DNA of 64,000 nucleotides from Flavobacteriaceae bacterium UBA5534. GTDB lineage: Bacteria; Bacteroidota; Bacteroidia; Flavobacteriales; Flavobacteriaceae. Under the pieces are notes generated by a model that was given only the letters and a program-made list of their open reading frames with translations, searched no databases and was not told the origin of the DNA. Shown piece by piece: positions 43,468 to 52,346 of this stretch. A program made the translations under genes and the position numbers. How positions within the stretch are numbered: position 1 is the stretch's first letter; the number at the start of each line of letters is the position of its first letter. Location: the NCBI GenBank assembly GCA_002426015.1, contig DINS01000035.1:171676-235675 (forward strand), written 5' to 3'.

Positions 43468-44022
43468 ATGAGACATCACACTTCACCACAGGTTAATGCT
43501 GGCTCTATGGCTGACATTGCATTTTTGCTTTTGATTTTCTTTTTAGTGACCACTACTATTTCTGCCGATAAGGGCATCAATAGAAAACTTCCAGCCGATT
43601 GTCCTCCTGGAGTTAACTGTACTGCTGATATTTATGAGCGTAACGTCTTACGAATTGCAATTAATGGAAACGATGAGATTTTTGTAGAAGATAAAATCGT
43701 ACCTATTAAAGAACTAAAAGATGTGGTCAAGCTTTTTTTAGATAATAATGGTGATAAAAGTTGCGGTTATTGTAAGGGCTTAAGTGATCATTTATTGTCT
43801 GATAACCCATCAAAAGCGATTGTTTCATTGACCAATGACAAACTAACGTCGTATGAAATGTATGTTGGAGTCCAAGATATTTTAACGCAGGCTTATTACG
43901 AACTTCGTGATGATTATGCCTTAACCATCATCGGGAAATCGTCAAACAATTTGACAGATTCTGAATTGAACCAAGTTAGAAAGGCCTACCCTTTTATCAT
44001 TTCGGAAGCTGAAACCAAATAA
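43468..44022 (+). CDS. ExbD/TolR-family biopolymer transport protein with two Cys motifs
   Basis: 184 residues: an N-terminal membrane helix (about 14-33; MADIAFLLLIFFLVTTTI with the ExbD Asp) and a periplasmic domain of about 150 residues. It also has CPPGVNC (about 45-51) and CGYC (about 92-95), both periplasmic. ExbD couples the proton-driven ExbB motor to TonB; no exbB or tonB gene is adjacent. It may act in another motor or use a paralogous ExbB elsewhere. Confidence 0.85.
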   Translation: MRHHTSPQVNAGSMADIAFLLLIFFLVTTTISADKGINRKLPADCPPGVNCTADIYERNVLRIAINGNDEIFVEDKIVPIKELKDVVKLFLDNNGDKSCGYCKGLSDHLLSDNPSKAIVSLTNDKLTSYEMYVGVQDILTQAYYELRDDYALTIIGKSSNNLTDSELNQVRKAYPFIISEAETK

Positions 44023-44041
44023 TTTTGGCTAATTACGGATG

Positions 44042-44470
44042 TTACTCTGGCAATTGTTCGGCCTCGATTCTATAATCGATAGTGACTTTGCGTCGTCCCC
44101 AATTTCGAGCCGATTTCACATCAGTTCCCATATAAATGTCAATTTTGTTTTTCCATTTTGGATGCATTCGGTCTTTGACCAAATACAACCCTTTAAACCC
44201 TTCAATTCTTACAGGAGTGTTTTGTTTTAATCCTTTTCGAAGCAAATCATTAGATACTGCAATATATTTCATGCCTGGTTTGAGACTGTCTCCCCAAGCT
44301 GCAATGTGAGGGTTAGAATCTGTTTGGCTTTTTACAGAATTATAGGCTGACGCTGTAACTATGGCTGTTTTCCATTCATAAGTTTTGTGCGCTTTTGGTG
44401 ATGATTTTTCGCAACCAAAGGCAATTACAAGCAATAGTATAAAACCCAATCTTAAGTACATAAACAACAT
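44042..44470 (-). CDS. 3D-domain lipoprotein
   Basis: 142 residues. A lipoprotein signal peptide ends VIAFGC (Cys20). The 3D domain (about 38-135) is named for three conserved aspartates: AWGDSL, YLVKDRM and IDIYMG can supply them, with SARNWGRRKV after. It is related to lytic transglycosylases and resuscitation-promoting proteins and may act on peptidoglycan. It is convergent with exbD, 19 bp between stops. Confidence 0.85.
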   Translation of the reverse strand: MLFMYLRLGFILLLVIAFGCEKSSPKAHKTYEWKTAIVTASAYNSVKSQTDSNPHIAAWGDSLKPGMKYIAVSNDLLRKGLKQNTPVRIEGFKGLYLVKDRMHPKWKNKIDIYMGTDVKSARNWGRRKVTIDYRIEAEQLPE

Positions 44471-44550
44471 TGTGAGAATTAAATATACGATTTAAATGTG
44501 CATATAGACCTTTTTTGTAACTTCACGTTTCTTAAATAATAATTTACCTG

Positions 44551-45861
44551 ATGAAAAAAACATTCATTCTCCTATCCTTAACACTTACTATGATGTCTTG
44601 TAAAAATGATTCCAAATCGACAGATACCGATACAACTGCCCAAGATTCAATTGCTTTAGTTAATCTAGCAAAAACGATACACAAACGCGTTATTACTTTA
44701 GATACACATTGCGACATTAACATTAAGAATTTTACAGATTCCATCAATTATACCCAGCTTTTGGACAACCAAGTCAATCTGCCAAAAATGAAAACTGGCG
44801 GACTTGATGTCGCTTGGTTTATTGTGTATACAGGACAAGACACACTCACTGATGAGGGTTATAAAATAGCTTATGAGAATGCGATGTCTAAATTTGATGC
44901 CATTCATAAATTATGCGAAGAGATTGCACCAAATGACATTGAATTGGCGACAACTTCTACAGAAGTTAGACGCATTGTCAAATCTGGCAAAAAAGTAGCT
45001 ATGATTGGTATCGAAAATGGCTATCCAATTGGGACAGACATCAAAAATGTTGAAAAATTCTATAATCTGGGAGCTCGATACATGTCATTGGCTCACAATG
45101 GCCATAGTCAGTTGAGTGACAGTAATACAGGTGAAGAAGATGGTGTATGGCTGCATAATGGGTTGAGCCCATTAGGCAAGGAAGTCATTGTAGAAATGAA
45201 CCGTCTTGGCATGATGATAGATGTGTCACATCCTTCTAAAGAAGCAATGAGACAAATGGTAGTATTGAGCAAAGCACCGATTATCGCCTCGCATTCGTCT
45301 GCTCGTGCGCTATGCGACCACAGTCGGAACCTTGATGACGAACAATTAGAATGGATAAAGGAAAATGGAGGTGTTGTACAAACTGTTGCGTTTTCATCCT
45401 ATCTAAACACCGAGAAACATGAAAAACGAGCTGAATTTGAAAAGACGCTTACCATAAAACATTTAGACTCGATGGGTCTTAAATGGGTTGATCGAAAAGA
45501 CACGAAAGCCTTATCAGTTGATGAACGCGAAGCTTATTTTAACGCTTTGTCTAAAATTAGGCCAATGATAAAAGATAAGATAGCAAAAATGAAAGATGCG
45601 CCACCAGCTGTTGATGTGTCTGATTTTGTAGATCATATTGATTATTTGGTGGAAACCATAGGCATTGAGCATGTTGGCATCAGCAGTGACTTTGATGGTG
45701 GTGGAGGCATCGAAGGTTGGAGTGATGCTTCAGAGACCTTTAATGTCACTTTAGAGTTGGTGCGTCGTGGTTATACCGAAGAAGAAATTGAGCAGCTTTG
45801 GAGTGGCAATTTGTTACGAGTTTTGGATAAAGTACAGGCTGTTGCTGATGGGATGAAATAA
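44551..45861 (+). CDS. Membrane-anchored M19 (renal-type) dipeptidase
   Basis: 436 residues. The lipoprotein signal ends TLTMMSC (Cys17). The M19 amidohydrolase-like barrel has the HxD pair in TLDTHCDI, the bridging Glu in IGIENGYPIG, His in MSLAHNGHSQ, DVSHPSKEA and ASHSSARALCDHSRN, and the Asp in ISSDFDGGGG. Two Zn2+ are expected. It hydrolyses dipeptides, including those with D-amino acids. Transcribed alone; no terminator was recognised. Confidence 0.92.
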   Translation: MKKTFILLSLTLTMMSCKNDSKSTDTDTTAQDSIALVNLAKTIHKRVITLDTHCDINIKNFTDSINYTQLLDNQVNLPKMKTGGLDVAWFIVYTGQDTLTDEGYKIAYENAMSKFDAIHKLCEEIAPNDIELATTSTEVRRIVKSGKKVAMIGIENGYPIGTDIKNVEKFYNLGARYMSLAHNGHSQLSDSNTGEEDGVWLHNGLSPLGKEVIVEMNRLGMMIDVSHPSKEAMRQMVVLSKAPIIASHSSARALCDHSRNLDDEQLEWIKENGGVVQTVAFSSYLNTEKHEKRAEFEKTLTIKHLDSMGLKWVDRKDTKALSVDEREAYFNALSKIRPMIKDKIAKMKDAPPAVDVSDFVDHIDYLVETIGIEHVGISSDFDGGGGIEGWSDASETFNVTLELVRRGYTEEEIEQLWSGNLLRVLDKVQAVADGMK

Positions 45862-45867
45862 GTTTTT

Positions 45868-45885
45868 AGCCACGAATACACACAT
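45868..45885. repeat. Copy of GCCACGAAT-type short repeat
   Basis: AGCCACGAATACACACAT, resembling the inverse of the copy at 48793. Such GCCACGAATTCACGAAT fragments recur between genes in many Bacteroidetes genomes. Confidence 0.4.
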
Positions 45886-46087
45886 AAAATATCACCTATT
45901 TATTTTAAACTCGCTGTGTGTAAGCTAAATTAAAACAATAAAAATCCATATTTCATTTAATGATTTAGAATGAAAAATCTAGAATCTCAAAAAATATGTG
46001 GAATCTATCACTCGTACTCGAATAAAAGTTCCAACCTAAATTCCCTTCACAAATTCACCTTTAAACTTTCTTAAACAAAATAAAGAT

Positions 46088-46714
46088 ATGGAGATTGATA
46101 AAAAGAAACTATCTTTTTTAACACCTAAATTACTAGAAAAAATAATTGAAAAATCTTCTGTTCAAGAATTTCCAAAAGGAACTGAAATCTTAAGAGAAGA
46201 ACAGTATGTCAAAGTTTTACCTATTGTTATCAATGGTCTAGTAAAGGTTTATTCCAAATTTGACGAAAAGGAATTATTACTTTATTATATAGAGCCTGAC
46301 CAAAGTTGTGTGATGACTTTTTATGCTGCATTGAAGAACACACCAAGCAAAGTGTATGCTATAACTGAAGAGGATTCTAAAATACTTTTGATTCCTGTAA
46401 AACATTTACCCAATTGGCTTAAAGAATTTCCAGATTTTAATATTCTTTTTTATAACCAATTTAACTTGCGTTATCTAGAGCTTTTAGATACGATTCGTCA
46501 TCTACTATTAGATAAAATGGATAAGAGACTTTATGACCACTTAAAAAAGAAATCACTTTTGATTAATAACAATTCTATTAAAATGAGTCATAAACAGATA
46601 GCTAAAGAATTAGGTACTGCTCGTGAAGTAATCACAAGAGTTTTGAAAAAACTCGAAACAGACGGAAAATTAGAACAAAATGACGATGGTATAAAAATTA
46701 TTGGTAAATGGTGA
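46088..46714 (+). CDS. Crp/Fnr-family transcriptional regulator
   Basis: 208 residues: a cyclic-nucleotide-binding-fold N-domain (about 20-130) and a C-terminal winged helix (about 150-208; KMSHKQIAKELGTAREVITRVLKKLE). The N-domain lacks the CRP-type arginine motif for cAMP, so the effector is uncertain; it has no Fnr four-Cys cluster either. It is followed by a DUF2892 gene, a common arrangement in Flavobacteria that suggests co-regulation. Confidence 0.9.
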   Translation: MEIDKKKLSFLTPKLLEKIIEKSSVQEFPKGTEILREEQYVKVLPIVINGLVKVYSKFDEKELLLYYIEPDQSCVMTFYAALKNTPSKVYAITEEDSKILLIPVKHLPNWLKEFPDFNILFYNQFNLRYLELLDTIRHLLLDKMDKRLYDHLKKKSLLINNNSIKMSHKQIAKELGTAREVITRVLKKLETDGKLEQNDDGIKIIGKW

Positions 46715-46776
46715 CCACAGTCACTGCACAACTTTTAAAATCTTCCCATCTTTGGAATATGATAAAAAAATGCAAA

Positions 46777-46989
46777 ATGAAAAAAAACATGGGAACAGAA
46801 GATAGAGTTATTAGAATGATAATAGCTACTATAGTTGGGATTCTTTATTATGTAGGAATTGTTACAGGAACTTTAGGTATTATTTTATTAGTGTTGGCTG
46901 GAGTATTTGTTTTGACAAGTTTCATAAGTTTCTGTCCATTGTATGCGCCATTTGGTATTAGCACTTGTTATTTAAAAGAAAAAAAATAA
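46777..46989 (+). CDS. DUF2892 small membrane protein
   Basis: 70 residues from ATG 46777 (MKKNMGTEDRVIRM is the family start; a longer frame from 46708 is less likely). Two membrane helices and the C-terminal CPLYAPFGISTC, which fits DUF2892 (YgaP-like transmembrane domain). It lies 62 bp after the Crp/Fnr gene, probably under its control. Confidence 0.85.
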   Translation: MKKNMGTEDRVIRMIIATIVGILYYVGIVTGTLGIILLVLAGVFVLTSFISFCPLYAPFGISTCYLKEKK

Positions 46990-47114
46990 AATAATTTACT
47001 TTAATCAGACAGCGCTATAGTTTACAAACTATTTCAAGATAGTTTAGATATGACTTTTATCATATTTATTTTTCCTGACTGATTGTAATTTTATAGACAA
47101 CATAATTCTTAATC

Positions 47115-48662
47115 ATGAAAACAATTTTTATAATAGTATTCCTGTTTACCGGCTCTTTATATTCACAGAATATTGAATGGGAAAATGTATACCCTAACCA
47201 ATTGACAGTTGGGAAAGCGTTAGCTGTAGATGCTGATGACAATATTATTTCTGTCGGAAATGGTCTTAACGTTGCTGCTTTTAATGAATATATCTATGTC
47301 GAAAAACTAAATCCACAAGGAAACGTCATTTGGAAAGATTCTATTAGTACTATTGTAAATAACAACTACCATTCAGCAACTTGGGTAGGTTTAAATAGTA
47401 ATAATGATATTTATATTGTTGGTTATAGATTTACATTATCTAACCAAAATGATATACCTAACGCAATTAAGGTTATTAAATATTCTTCTAATGGTATATT
47501 GGAACAAAATATTACAATTCCTGGTGTTTTTAATAGAGATGGAAACATTAATCTTGGAAGAAGAAATGAAGCGATGATAGATGAAAATGACAATTTATAT
47601 GTTGCAACAGCTGGAGGAACAGACACACAGTCAAACGTTGGTTTTGTTCTTCTAAAATTTGACAGTAATATTAATCTTTTATGGGAAAGACAGCAAAATT
47701 TTAGCAATGTGCACGGTTTACGAGGTATGCATTATAATAATGGAAAAATTGCTCTTGTAGGAACTTCCACAATATCAGGTTTAGATAATAAAGTTGCTGT
47801 TTGGGATGAAAATGGAAACCTACAATGGGCTTCTAATAGTAGTGTGCCGGGACAGACTTGGGCAACTGATATACTAATAGATAATTTTGGCAATAGTTAT
47901 ACATTATGTCAAAACTTTGGTACTTCTCACAACCTTACAGAGCTTACAAAATACAACCCTTCTGGTACAGTATTATATTCTCAAAGCTTTGACCTACAAA
48001 TAGCTTCTACTTCAGGTAGAATGGCCTTTTTACCAAACAATAATATTGCAATTTCAAGTACTAATTGGACATCTTCTGGAACTGGTAAATTGTTTGTGGC
48101 TCAAATTTCAGCTCAAGATGGAAATATTGTAAATAGTAGTACTCACGATTTACCTCAAATAAATAATTGGGTTTATGATATTGCAACTTCAACAAATGGA
48201 AACTATTACATTGTTGGGCAAAGTGATAACAATGGTGGAAGTCCTGCTGATATGTTTTTATATGCATTTTCGACAAACAATGGTTATGAATGGAATGCTC
48301 TATATTCTACTCAAGGTGTTAAGCCAATGTCTATAAGTTTTGATAGTAGTCAAAATTTATATGTTCAAATTCAAAATAACAATACAGTCGTTAAATTTGG
48401 TAATTCCCTATTATCAATTCCAGAACAATCATTAGGACAAACAATACAATTTTATCCAAATCCAATACAAGATTATTTAAATATTAAAACCAATAAAAAT
48501 ATTGAACATTTGGTCTTACTAGATGTTAATGGTAAAATCATTTTAGAAACTGATTTAAGTACTCAAAATGTATATTTAGGAAACTTAAATACTGGTCTAT
48601 ATATCGTAGTTTTAAGCACTAAAGAAGGTAACATCTATAGGTTTAAAATTATCAAAAAGTAA
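47115..48662 (+). CDS. Secreted beta-propeller protein with T9SS sorting domain
   Basis: 515 residues. A signal peptide (about 1-17, ending GSLYSQ) and repeated beta-propeller-type segments (VAFNEYIYVEKLN, IYIVGYRF, YSSNGIL, YIVGQSDNNGG) are followed by a T9SS type A C-terminal domain of about 75 residues (FYPNPIQDYLNI, LVLLDVNGKIIL, LNTGLYIVVL, FKIIKK). It would be exported by type IX secretion to the cell surface or medium; the substrate is unknown. Confidence 0.88.
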   Translation: MKTIFIIVFLFTGSLYSQNIEWENVYPNQLTVGKALAVDADDNIISVGNGLNVAAFNEYIYVEKLNPQGNVIWKDSISTIVNNNYHSATWVGLNSNNDIYIVGYRFTLSNQNDIPNAIKVIKYSSNGILEQNITIPGVFNRDGNINLGRRNEAMIDENDNLYVATAGGTDTQSNVGFVLLKFDSNINLLWERQQNFSNVHGLRGMHYNNGKIALVGTSTISGLDNKVAVWDENGNLQWASNSSVPGQTWATDILIDNFGNSYTLCQNFGTSHNLTELTKYNPSGTVLYSQSFDLQIASTSGRMAFLPNNNIAISSTNWTSSGTGKLFVAQISAQDGNIVNSSTHDLPQINNWVYDIATSTNGNYYIVGQSDNNGGSPADMFLYAFSTNNGYEWNALYSTQGVKPMSISFDSSQNLYVQIQNNNTVVKFGNSLLSIPEQSLGQTIQFYPNPIQDYLNIKTNKNIEHLVLLDVNGKIILETDLSTQNVYLGNLNTGLYIVVLSTKEGNIYRFKIIKK

Positions 48663-48792
48663 AATAATTTAATTCAAGCAATTATTTTTAAGAAAGAAAT
48701 AGAATTGAAATAATAAGCTTACGCAACAACAACGTAAATAAAAAATACACATATAATTCTGCTACTTTTCATATACAAACACAATAATAAAT

Positions 48793-48812
48793 CATTCGTG
48801 AATTCGTGGCAA
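48793..48812. repeat. Inverse copy of GCCACGAAT-type short repeat
   Basis: ATTCGTGAATTCGTGGC followed by As, the inverse of the copy near 45868. The two bracket the Crp/Fnr, DUF2892 and T9SS genes. Confidence 0.4.
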
Positions 48813-48818
48813 AAAAAA

Positions 48819-50819
48819 TCAATACACCAATAAATCTCTTAAAGCCTTTTCAAACTTCCCTTTAGCCAAATATTGGTTTTCTAACTGGTTGATAAACGGA
48901 ATTGGCGTTTCCATGCTCGCCACACGTTTTACTGGTGCATCGAGATGTTCAAAACAATGTTCCATAATCAATGCAGAGATGTCACTGGCAATACCACCAA
49001 ACAAGGAATCTTCCTGTAAAATAATGGCGCGTCCTGTTTTCTTGACTGACTTGTAGATAGCTTCAGTGTCTAAAGGTTGCAATGTCCTTAAATCTAACAA
49101 ATCGGCCTTGATATCTTCATTTTTATTCAGTGTCTCTAAAGCCCAATGTACGCCTGCTCCATAAGTAATGATGGTAACATCATTTCCTTCTTTCAAAACG
49201 GCAGCTTCTCCAAACGGAATTGTAAAATAATCGGTTGGGACTTCTTGTCTGATACTTCTATACAAAGCTTTGTGCTCAAAATACAGCACAGGATTTGGAT
49301 CGTTGATAGCAGTTGCCAACAAGCCTTTTGCATCATAAGGAAATGCTGGATACACCACCTTTAAGCCTGGTGTCTTGGTAAACCAAGCTTCATTGGTTTG
49401 CGAATGGAAAGGGCCTGCTGCAACGCCAGCTCCACAAGGCATTCTGACGACCACATCTGCATTTTGGTTCCATCGATACTGTGATTTGGCCAAATAATTG
49501 ACAATTGGGTTGAATCCTGAAGTTACAAAATCAGCAAATTGCATTTCTACAACCGATTTGATACCAGCAATCGACAATCCCATTGCAGCTTCTACAATGG
49601 CAGACTCGCAAATTGGTGTGTTGCGCACACGTTCGTTTCCAAACTCTTCTACAAAACCTTCGGTTATTTTAAAAACACCTCCATATTCGGCAACATCCTG
49701 CCCCATAATCACCAAATCTTTATGGCGTTGCATCGATTGACGTAGCCCTTGTGAAACAGCGTCGATATAACGTATTTCTTCAAATTTTTTGTTGGGTTCA
49801 ATATGTTGATATTCAAACGGTTTGTAAACATCATTTAATTCGTTACTCTCATTTGCTTCAATAGGTTCTTCTGCATAGGCAAGTTGCAACCCTTCTTCAA
49901 TTTCTGTTTTTATTTCTGTGGTATAGTCGTCATCTATCTTTTTGGTCAAGATATTTTGACTCATCAAATAGTTTTTAAAATTGGTGATTGGATCTTTTGC
50001 TTCCCATTTTTTCATCAATTCGTCTGGTACATATTTAGTGCCACTTGCTTCTTCATGACCACGCATCCTAAAGGTTTTAAACTCAACCAAAATTGGTCTT
50101 GGACGTTTACGGAGACTTTCGGCAAGTTTGGTTATTTTACTATAGACTTCTACAATGTTATTACCGTCAAGAATGAACGAATCCATTCCGTAACCTTTAC
50201 CTCTATCGGCTAAATCTTTACAGTTGTATTGCTCCTTGGTTGGAGTTGATAATCCATAACCGTTGTTTTCGATACAGAAAATGACAGGCAATGACCATAC
50301 AGATGCCACATTCAACGCTTCATGAAAATCACCTTCACTAGTTCCACCTTCACCTGTAAACACTGCTGTTACTTGTCCTTTTTTCTTCAAATTGCTTGCT
50401 AATGCAATACCATCGGCAACTCCCAATTGTGGGCCTAAATGTGAAATCATCCCAACAATATTATACTCCTGTGTTCCAAAATGAAACGATCGGTCACGAC
50501 CTTTTGTAAAACCATTAGCTTTGCCTTGCCACTGACTGAACAAACGATGCAACGGAATGTTTCTGGTAGTAAATACGCCCAAATTGCGGTGCATCGGTAA
50601 AATGTATTCATTGCTTTGAAGTGCCATGGTCACACCTACTGAAATGGCTTCTTGACCAATACCGGAAAACCATTTGGATACTTTTCCTTGACGCAACAGA
50701 ATCAGCATTTTCTCCTCAATCAGTCGAGGTTTTAGCATATTCTTGTAGAGCAACAATAGTTTTCTATCGTCTAAATTTTTCTTGTCGTAAGTGATTTGGC
50801 TTTGGGCAGATGTCAACAT
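48819..50819 (-). CDS. Fused alpha-beta E1 subunit of a 2-oxoacid dehydrogenase complex
   Basis: 666 residues in two halves. The alpha half (about 1-330) binds thiamine diphosphate with GEGGTSEGDFHEALNVAS and ENNGYGLSTP. The beta half (about 350-666) has VIMGQDVAEYGGVFKITEGF, MPCGAGVAAGPFHSQTNEAW and DLRTLQPLDTEAI. Many Bacteroidetes carry the two subunits as one protein; the best guess is the branched-chain (2-oxoisovalerate) enzyme. The E2 gene is not in this window. It faces the 2OG oxygenase gene across a 158-bp divergent intergenic region. Confidence 0.93.
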   Translation of the reverse strand: MLTSAQSQITYDKKNLDDRKLLLLYKNMLKPRLIEEKMLILLRQGKVSKWFSGIGQEAISVGVTMALQSNEYILPMHRNLGVFTTRNIPLHRLFSQWQGKANGFTKGRDRSFHFGTQEYNIVGMISHLGPQLGVADGIALASNLKKKGQVTAVFTGEGGTSEGDFHEALNVASVWSLPVIFCIENNGYGLSTPTKEQYNCKDLADRGKGYGMDSFILDGNNIVEVYSKITKLAESLRKRPRPILVEFKTFRMRGHEEASGTKYVPDELMKKWEAKDPITNFKNYLMSQNILTKKIDDDYTTEIKTEIEEGLQLAYAEEPIEANESNELNDVYKPFEYQHIEPNKKFEEIRYIDAVSQGLRQSMQRHKDLVIMGQDVAEYGGVFKITEGFVEEFGNERVRNTPICESAIVEAAMGLSIAGIKSVVEMQFADFVTSGFNPIVNYLAKSQYRWNQNADVVVRMPCGAGVAAGPFHSQTNEAWFTKTPGLKVVYPAFPYDAKGLLATAINDPNPVLYFEHKALYRSIRQEVPTDYFTIPFGEAAVLKEGNDVTIITYGAGVHWALETLNKNEDIKADLLDLRTLQPLDTEAIYKSVKKTGRAIILQEDSLFGGIASDISALIMEHCFEHLDAPVKRVASMETPIPFINQLENQYLAKGKFEKALRDLLVY

Positions 50820-50932
50820 TAGTTTTGTATATTGTATTCAAATATCAAAAGTAAATAAAAATTGATTGGAATATAGGGAAAGCCTATTTTTTTTAAGCCG
50901 TGTTTTCGTGTAATTTTTAGCAGTATTTTCGT

Positions 50933-50940
50933 TACTTTTG
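50933..50940 (+). promoter_or_regulatory. Putative -7 promoter element TACTTTTG for the 2OG oxygenase gene
   Basis: Exact TAnnTTTG match, in the same 12-mer (GTTACTTTTGTA) that also precedes mutS2 at 56016-56027. The start codon is 38 bp downstream. Confidence 0.5.
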
Positions 50941-50977
50941 TAGTACTAATAGTCAAATTTTAAACACATATACAACT

Positions 50978-51928
50978 ATGAATGTTATACCAAGTGTAAA
51001 TCTTCAGGATTTTGTTTCTGGCGACCCTGTTAGAAAACAAAAGTTTATTGATGAAATCGGTAAAGCTTATGAAGAAATAGGTTTTGTGGCCCTAAAAGGT
51101 CATTTTTTAGATGATAAATTAGTTGATAATTTATATACGGAAGTAAAGAATTTCTTTGCACTGCCTTTAGAAACCAAAGAAAAATATGAAATTCCAGATA
51201 TTGGAGGTCAACGCGGTTACGTGTCTTTTGGTAAAGAAAGTGCTAAAGGACAAAAGCAAGGCGATTTAAAAGAGTTTTGGCATTTTGGACAATATGTTGA
51301 AGATGATCCAGAACGAGCAAAAGAATATCCAGCCAATGTAGAAGTTAAAGAATTACCTGAATTTAACAAAATAGGTAAAGAAGCATATCAAATGCTAGAG
51401 AAAACAGCAAAATATGTCCTACGAGCTTTAGCTTTGCACCTCGATTTGAAAGAAACCTATTTTGATAATTACATTCATAATGGAAATTCTATTTTAAGAC
51501 CTATACACTATCCTCCAATTTTACAAGAACCAAAAGATGCTGTACGTGCTGCGGCGCATGGAGATATTAATTTGATTACTTTGTTGATGGGAGCTCAAGG
51601 GCGTGGATTGCAAGTACAAAACCACAAAGGTGAGTGGATTGACGCGATTGCAGAACCAGACGAATTGATGATTAACGTTGGTGATATGCTTTCACGCCAT
51701 ACCAATAACAAGTTAAAATCGACCATACATCGTGTTGTAAATCCGCCTAGAGAACTTTGGGGGACATCACGTTATTCAATTCCATTTTTTATGCATCCAA
51801 TCAGCGAGATGAAATTAGATGTATTGGACAGTTGCATAGATAAAGACCATCCAAAACAGTTTGAAGATATTACTGCAGGTGAATTTTTACATGAACGCTT
51901 GGTTGATTTAGGATTGATAAAAAAATAA
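50978..51928 (+). CDS. 2-oxoglutarate/Fe(II)-dependent oxygenase of the isopenicillin-N-synthase family
   Basis: 316 residues with the double-stranded beta-helix fold. Iron ligands are His194 and Asp196 in AAAHGDINLI and the His in KSTIHRVVNPP, and the 2OG-binding R-x-S is in SRYSIPFF. The N-terminal half has the IPNS-like GFVALKGH and GQRGYVSFG. The substrate is unknown; no penicillin-type genes are near. The gene is monocistronic and followed by a palindromic repeat. Confidence 0.9.
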   Translation: MNVIPSVNLQDFVSGDPVRKQKFIDEIGKAYEEIGFVALKGHFLDDKLVDNLYTEVKNFFALPLETKEKYEIPDIGGQRGYVSFGKESAKGQKQGDLKEFWHFGQYVEDDPERAKEYPANVEVKELPEFNKIGKEAYQMLEKTAKYVLRALALHLDLKETYFDNYIHNGNSILRPIHYPPILQEPKDAVRAAAHGDINLITLLMGAQGRGLQVQNHKGEWIDAIAEPDELMINVGDMLSRHTNNKLKSTIHRVVNPPRELWGTSRYSIPFFMHPISEMKLDVLDSCIDKDHPKQFEDITAGEFLHERLVDLGLIKK

Positions 51929-51931
51929 AGT

Positions 51932-51995
51932 TCTCGACTCCGCTAGATCAGACAAGATCTAAATGTCTTCACGGTCACATCGAGCGGAGTCGAGA
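51932..51995. repeat. REP-like palindromic element
   Basis: Outer arms TCTCGACTCCGCT (51932-51944) and AGCGGAGTCGAGA (51983-51995) pair perfectly over 13 bp, with an inner AGATC/GATCT stem at 51945-51960. It lies 4 bp past the oxygenase stop and could also terminate transcription, although no T run follows. Confidence 0.75.
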
Positions 51996-52019
51996 TGCTA
52001 TCAAAAAATAAACTAAAAA

Positions 52020-52346
52020 ATGGATTTGCAAGACCAACTTAAAAAGTTGTTTCCAGAACATACACCAGAGCCCATAGAAAAGACAGATGAATCTTCTGAT
52101 ATATGGCTTCAAGACGACCCAATCATTTGTAAATATGAGAAACGCAAAGGCAAACCCATTACGATTCTCGAAGGCTATACAGGAGCAACTGAAGATTTCA
52201 AGCTATTGGCAAAAGAGCTCAAAACCAAGTTGAGCGTTGGTGGCAGTTTTAAAGATGATAAAATCATAATTCAAGGAGATTATAGAGACAAGATTATGCA
52301 AATTCTAAAAGAGAAAGGCTTTGCGGTAAAACGTGTCGGTGGTTAA
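52020..52346 (+). CDS. SUI1/eIF1-family translation factor (YciH type)
   Basis: 108 residues. The N-terminal extension (1-40) is acidic and flexible; the SUI1 fold follows with KRKGKPITILEGYTG, FKLLAKELKTKLSVGGSFKD and KIIIQGDYRDKIMQILKEKG. Bacterial YciH homologues act on start-codon selection in vitro and are stress-linked. The next gene (DUF1835) begins at the following base after the stop, so both are on one mRNA. Confidence 0.9.
   Translation: MDLQDQLKKLFPEHTPEPIEKTDESSDIWLQDDPIICKYEKRKGKPITILEGYTGATEDFKLLAKELKTKLSVGGSFKDDKIIIQGDYRDKIMQILKEKGFAVKRVGG

Noticed and set aside
45970..46074. 34-codon frame starting MKNLESQKICGIYHSYS upstream of the Crp/Fnr gene
   Set aside because: It resembles leader peptides only in its first residues, has no GG motif or repeat, and no promoter was seen.
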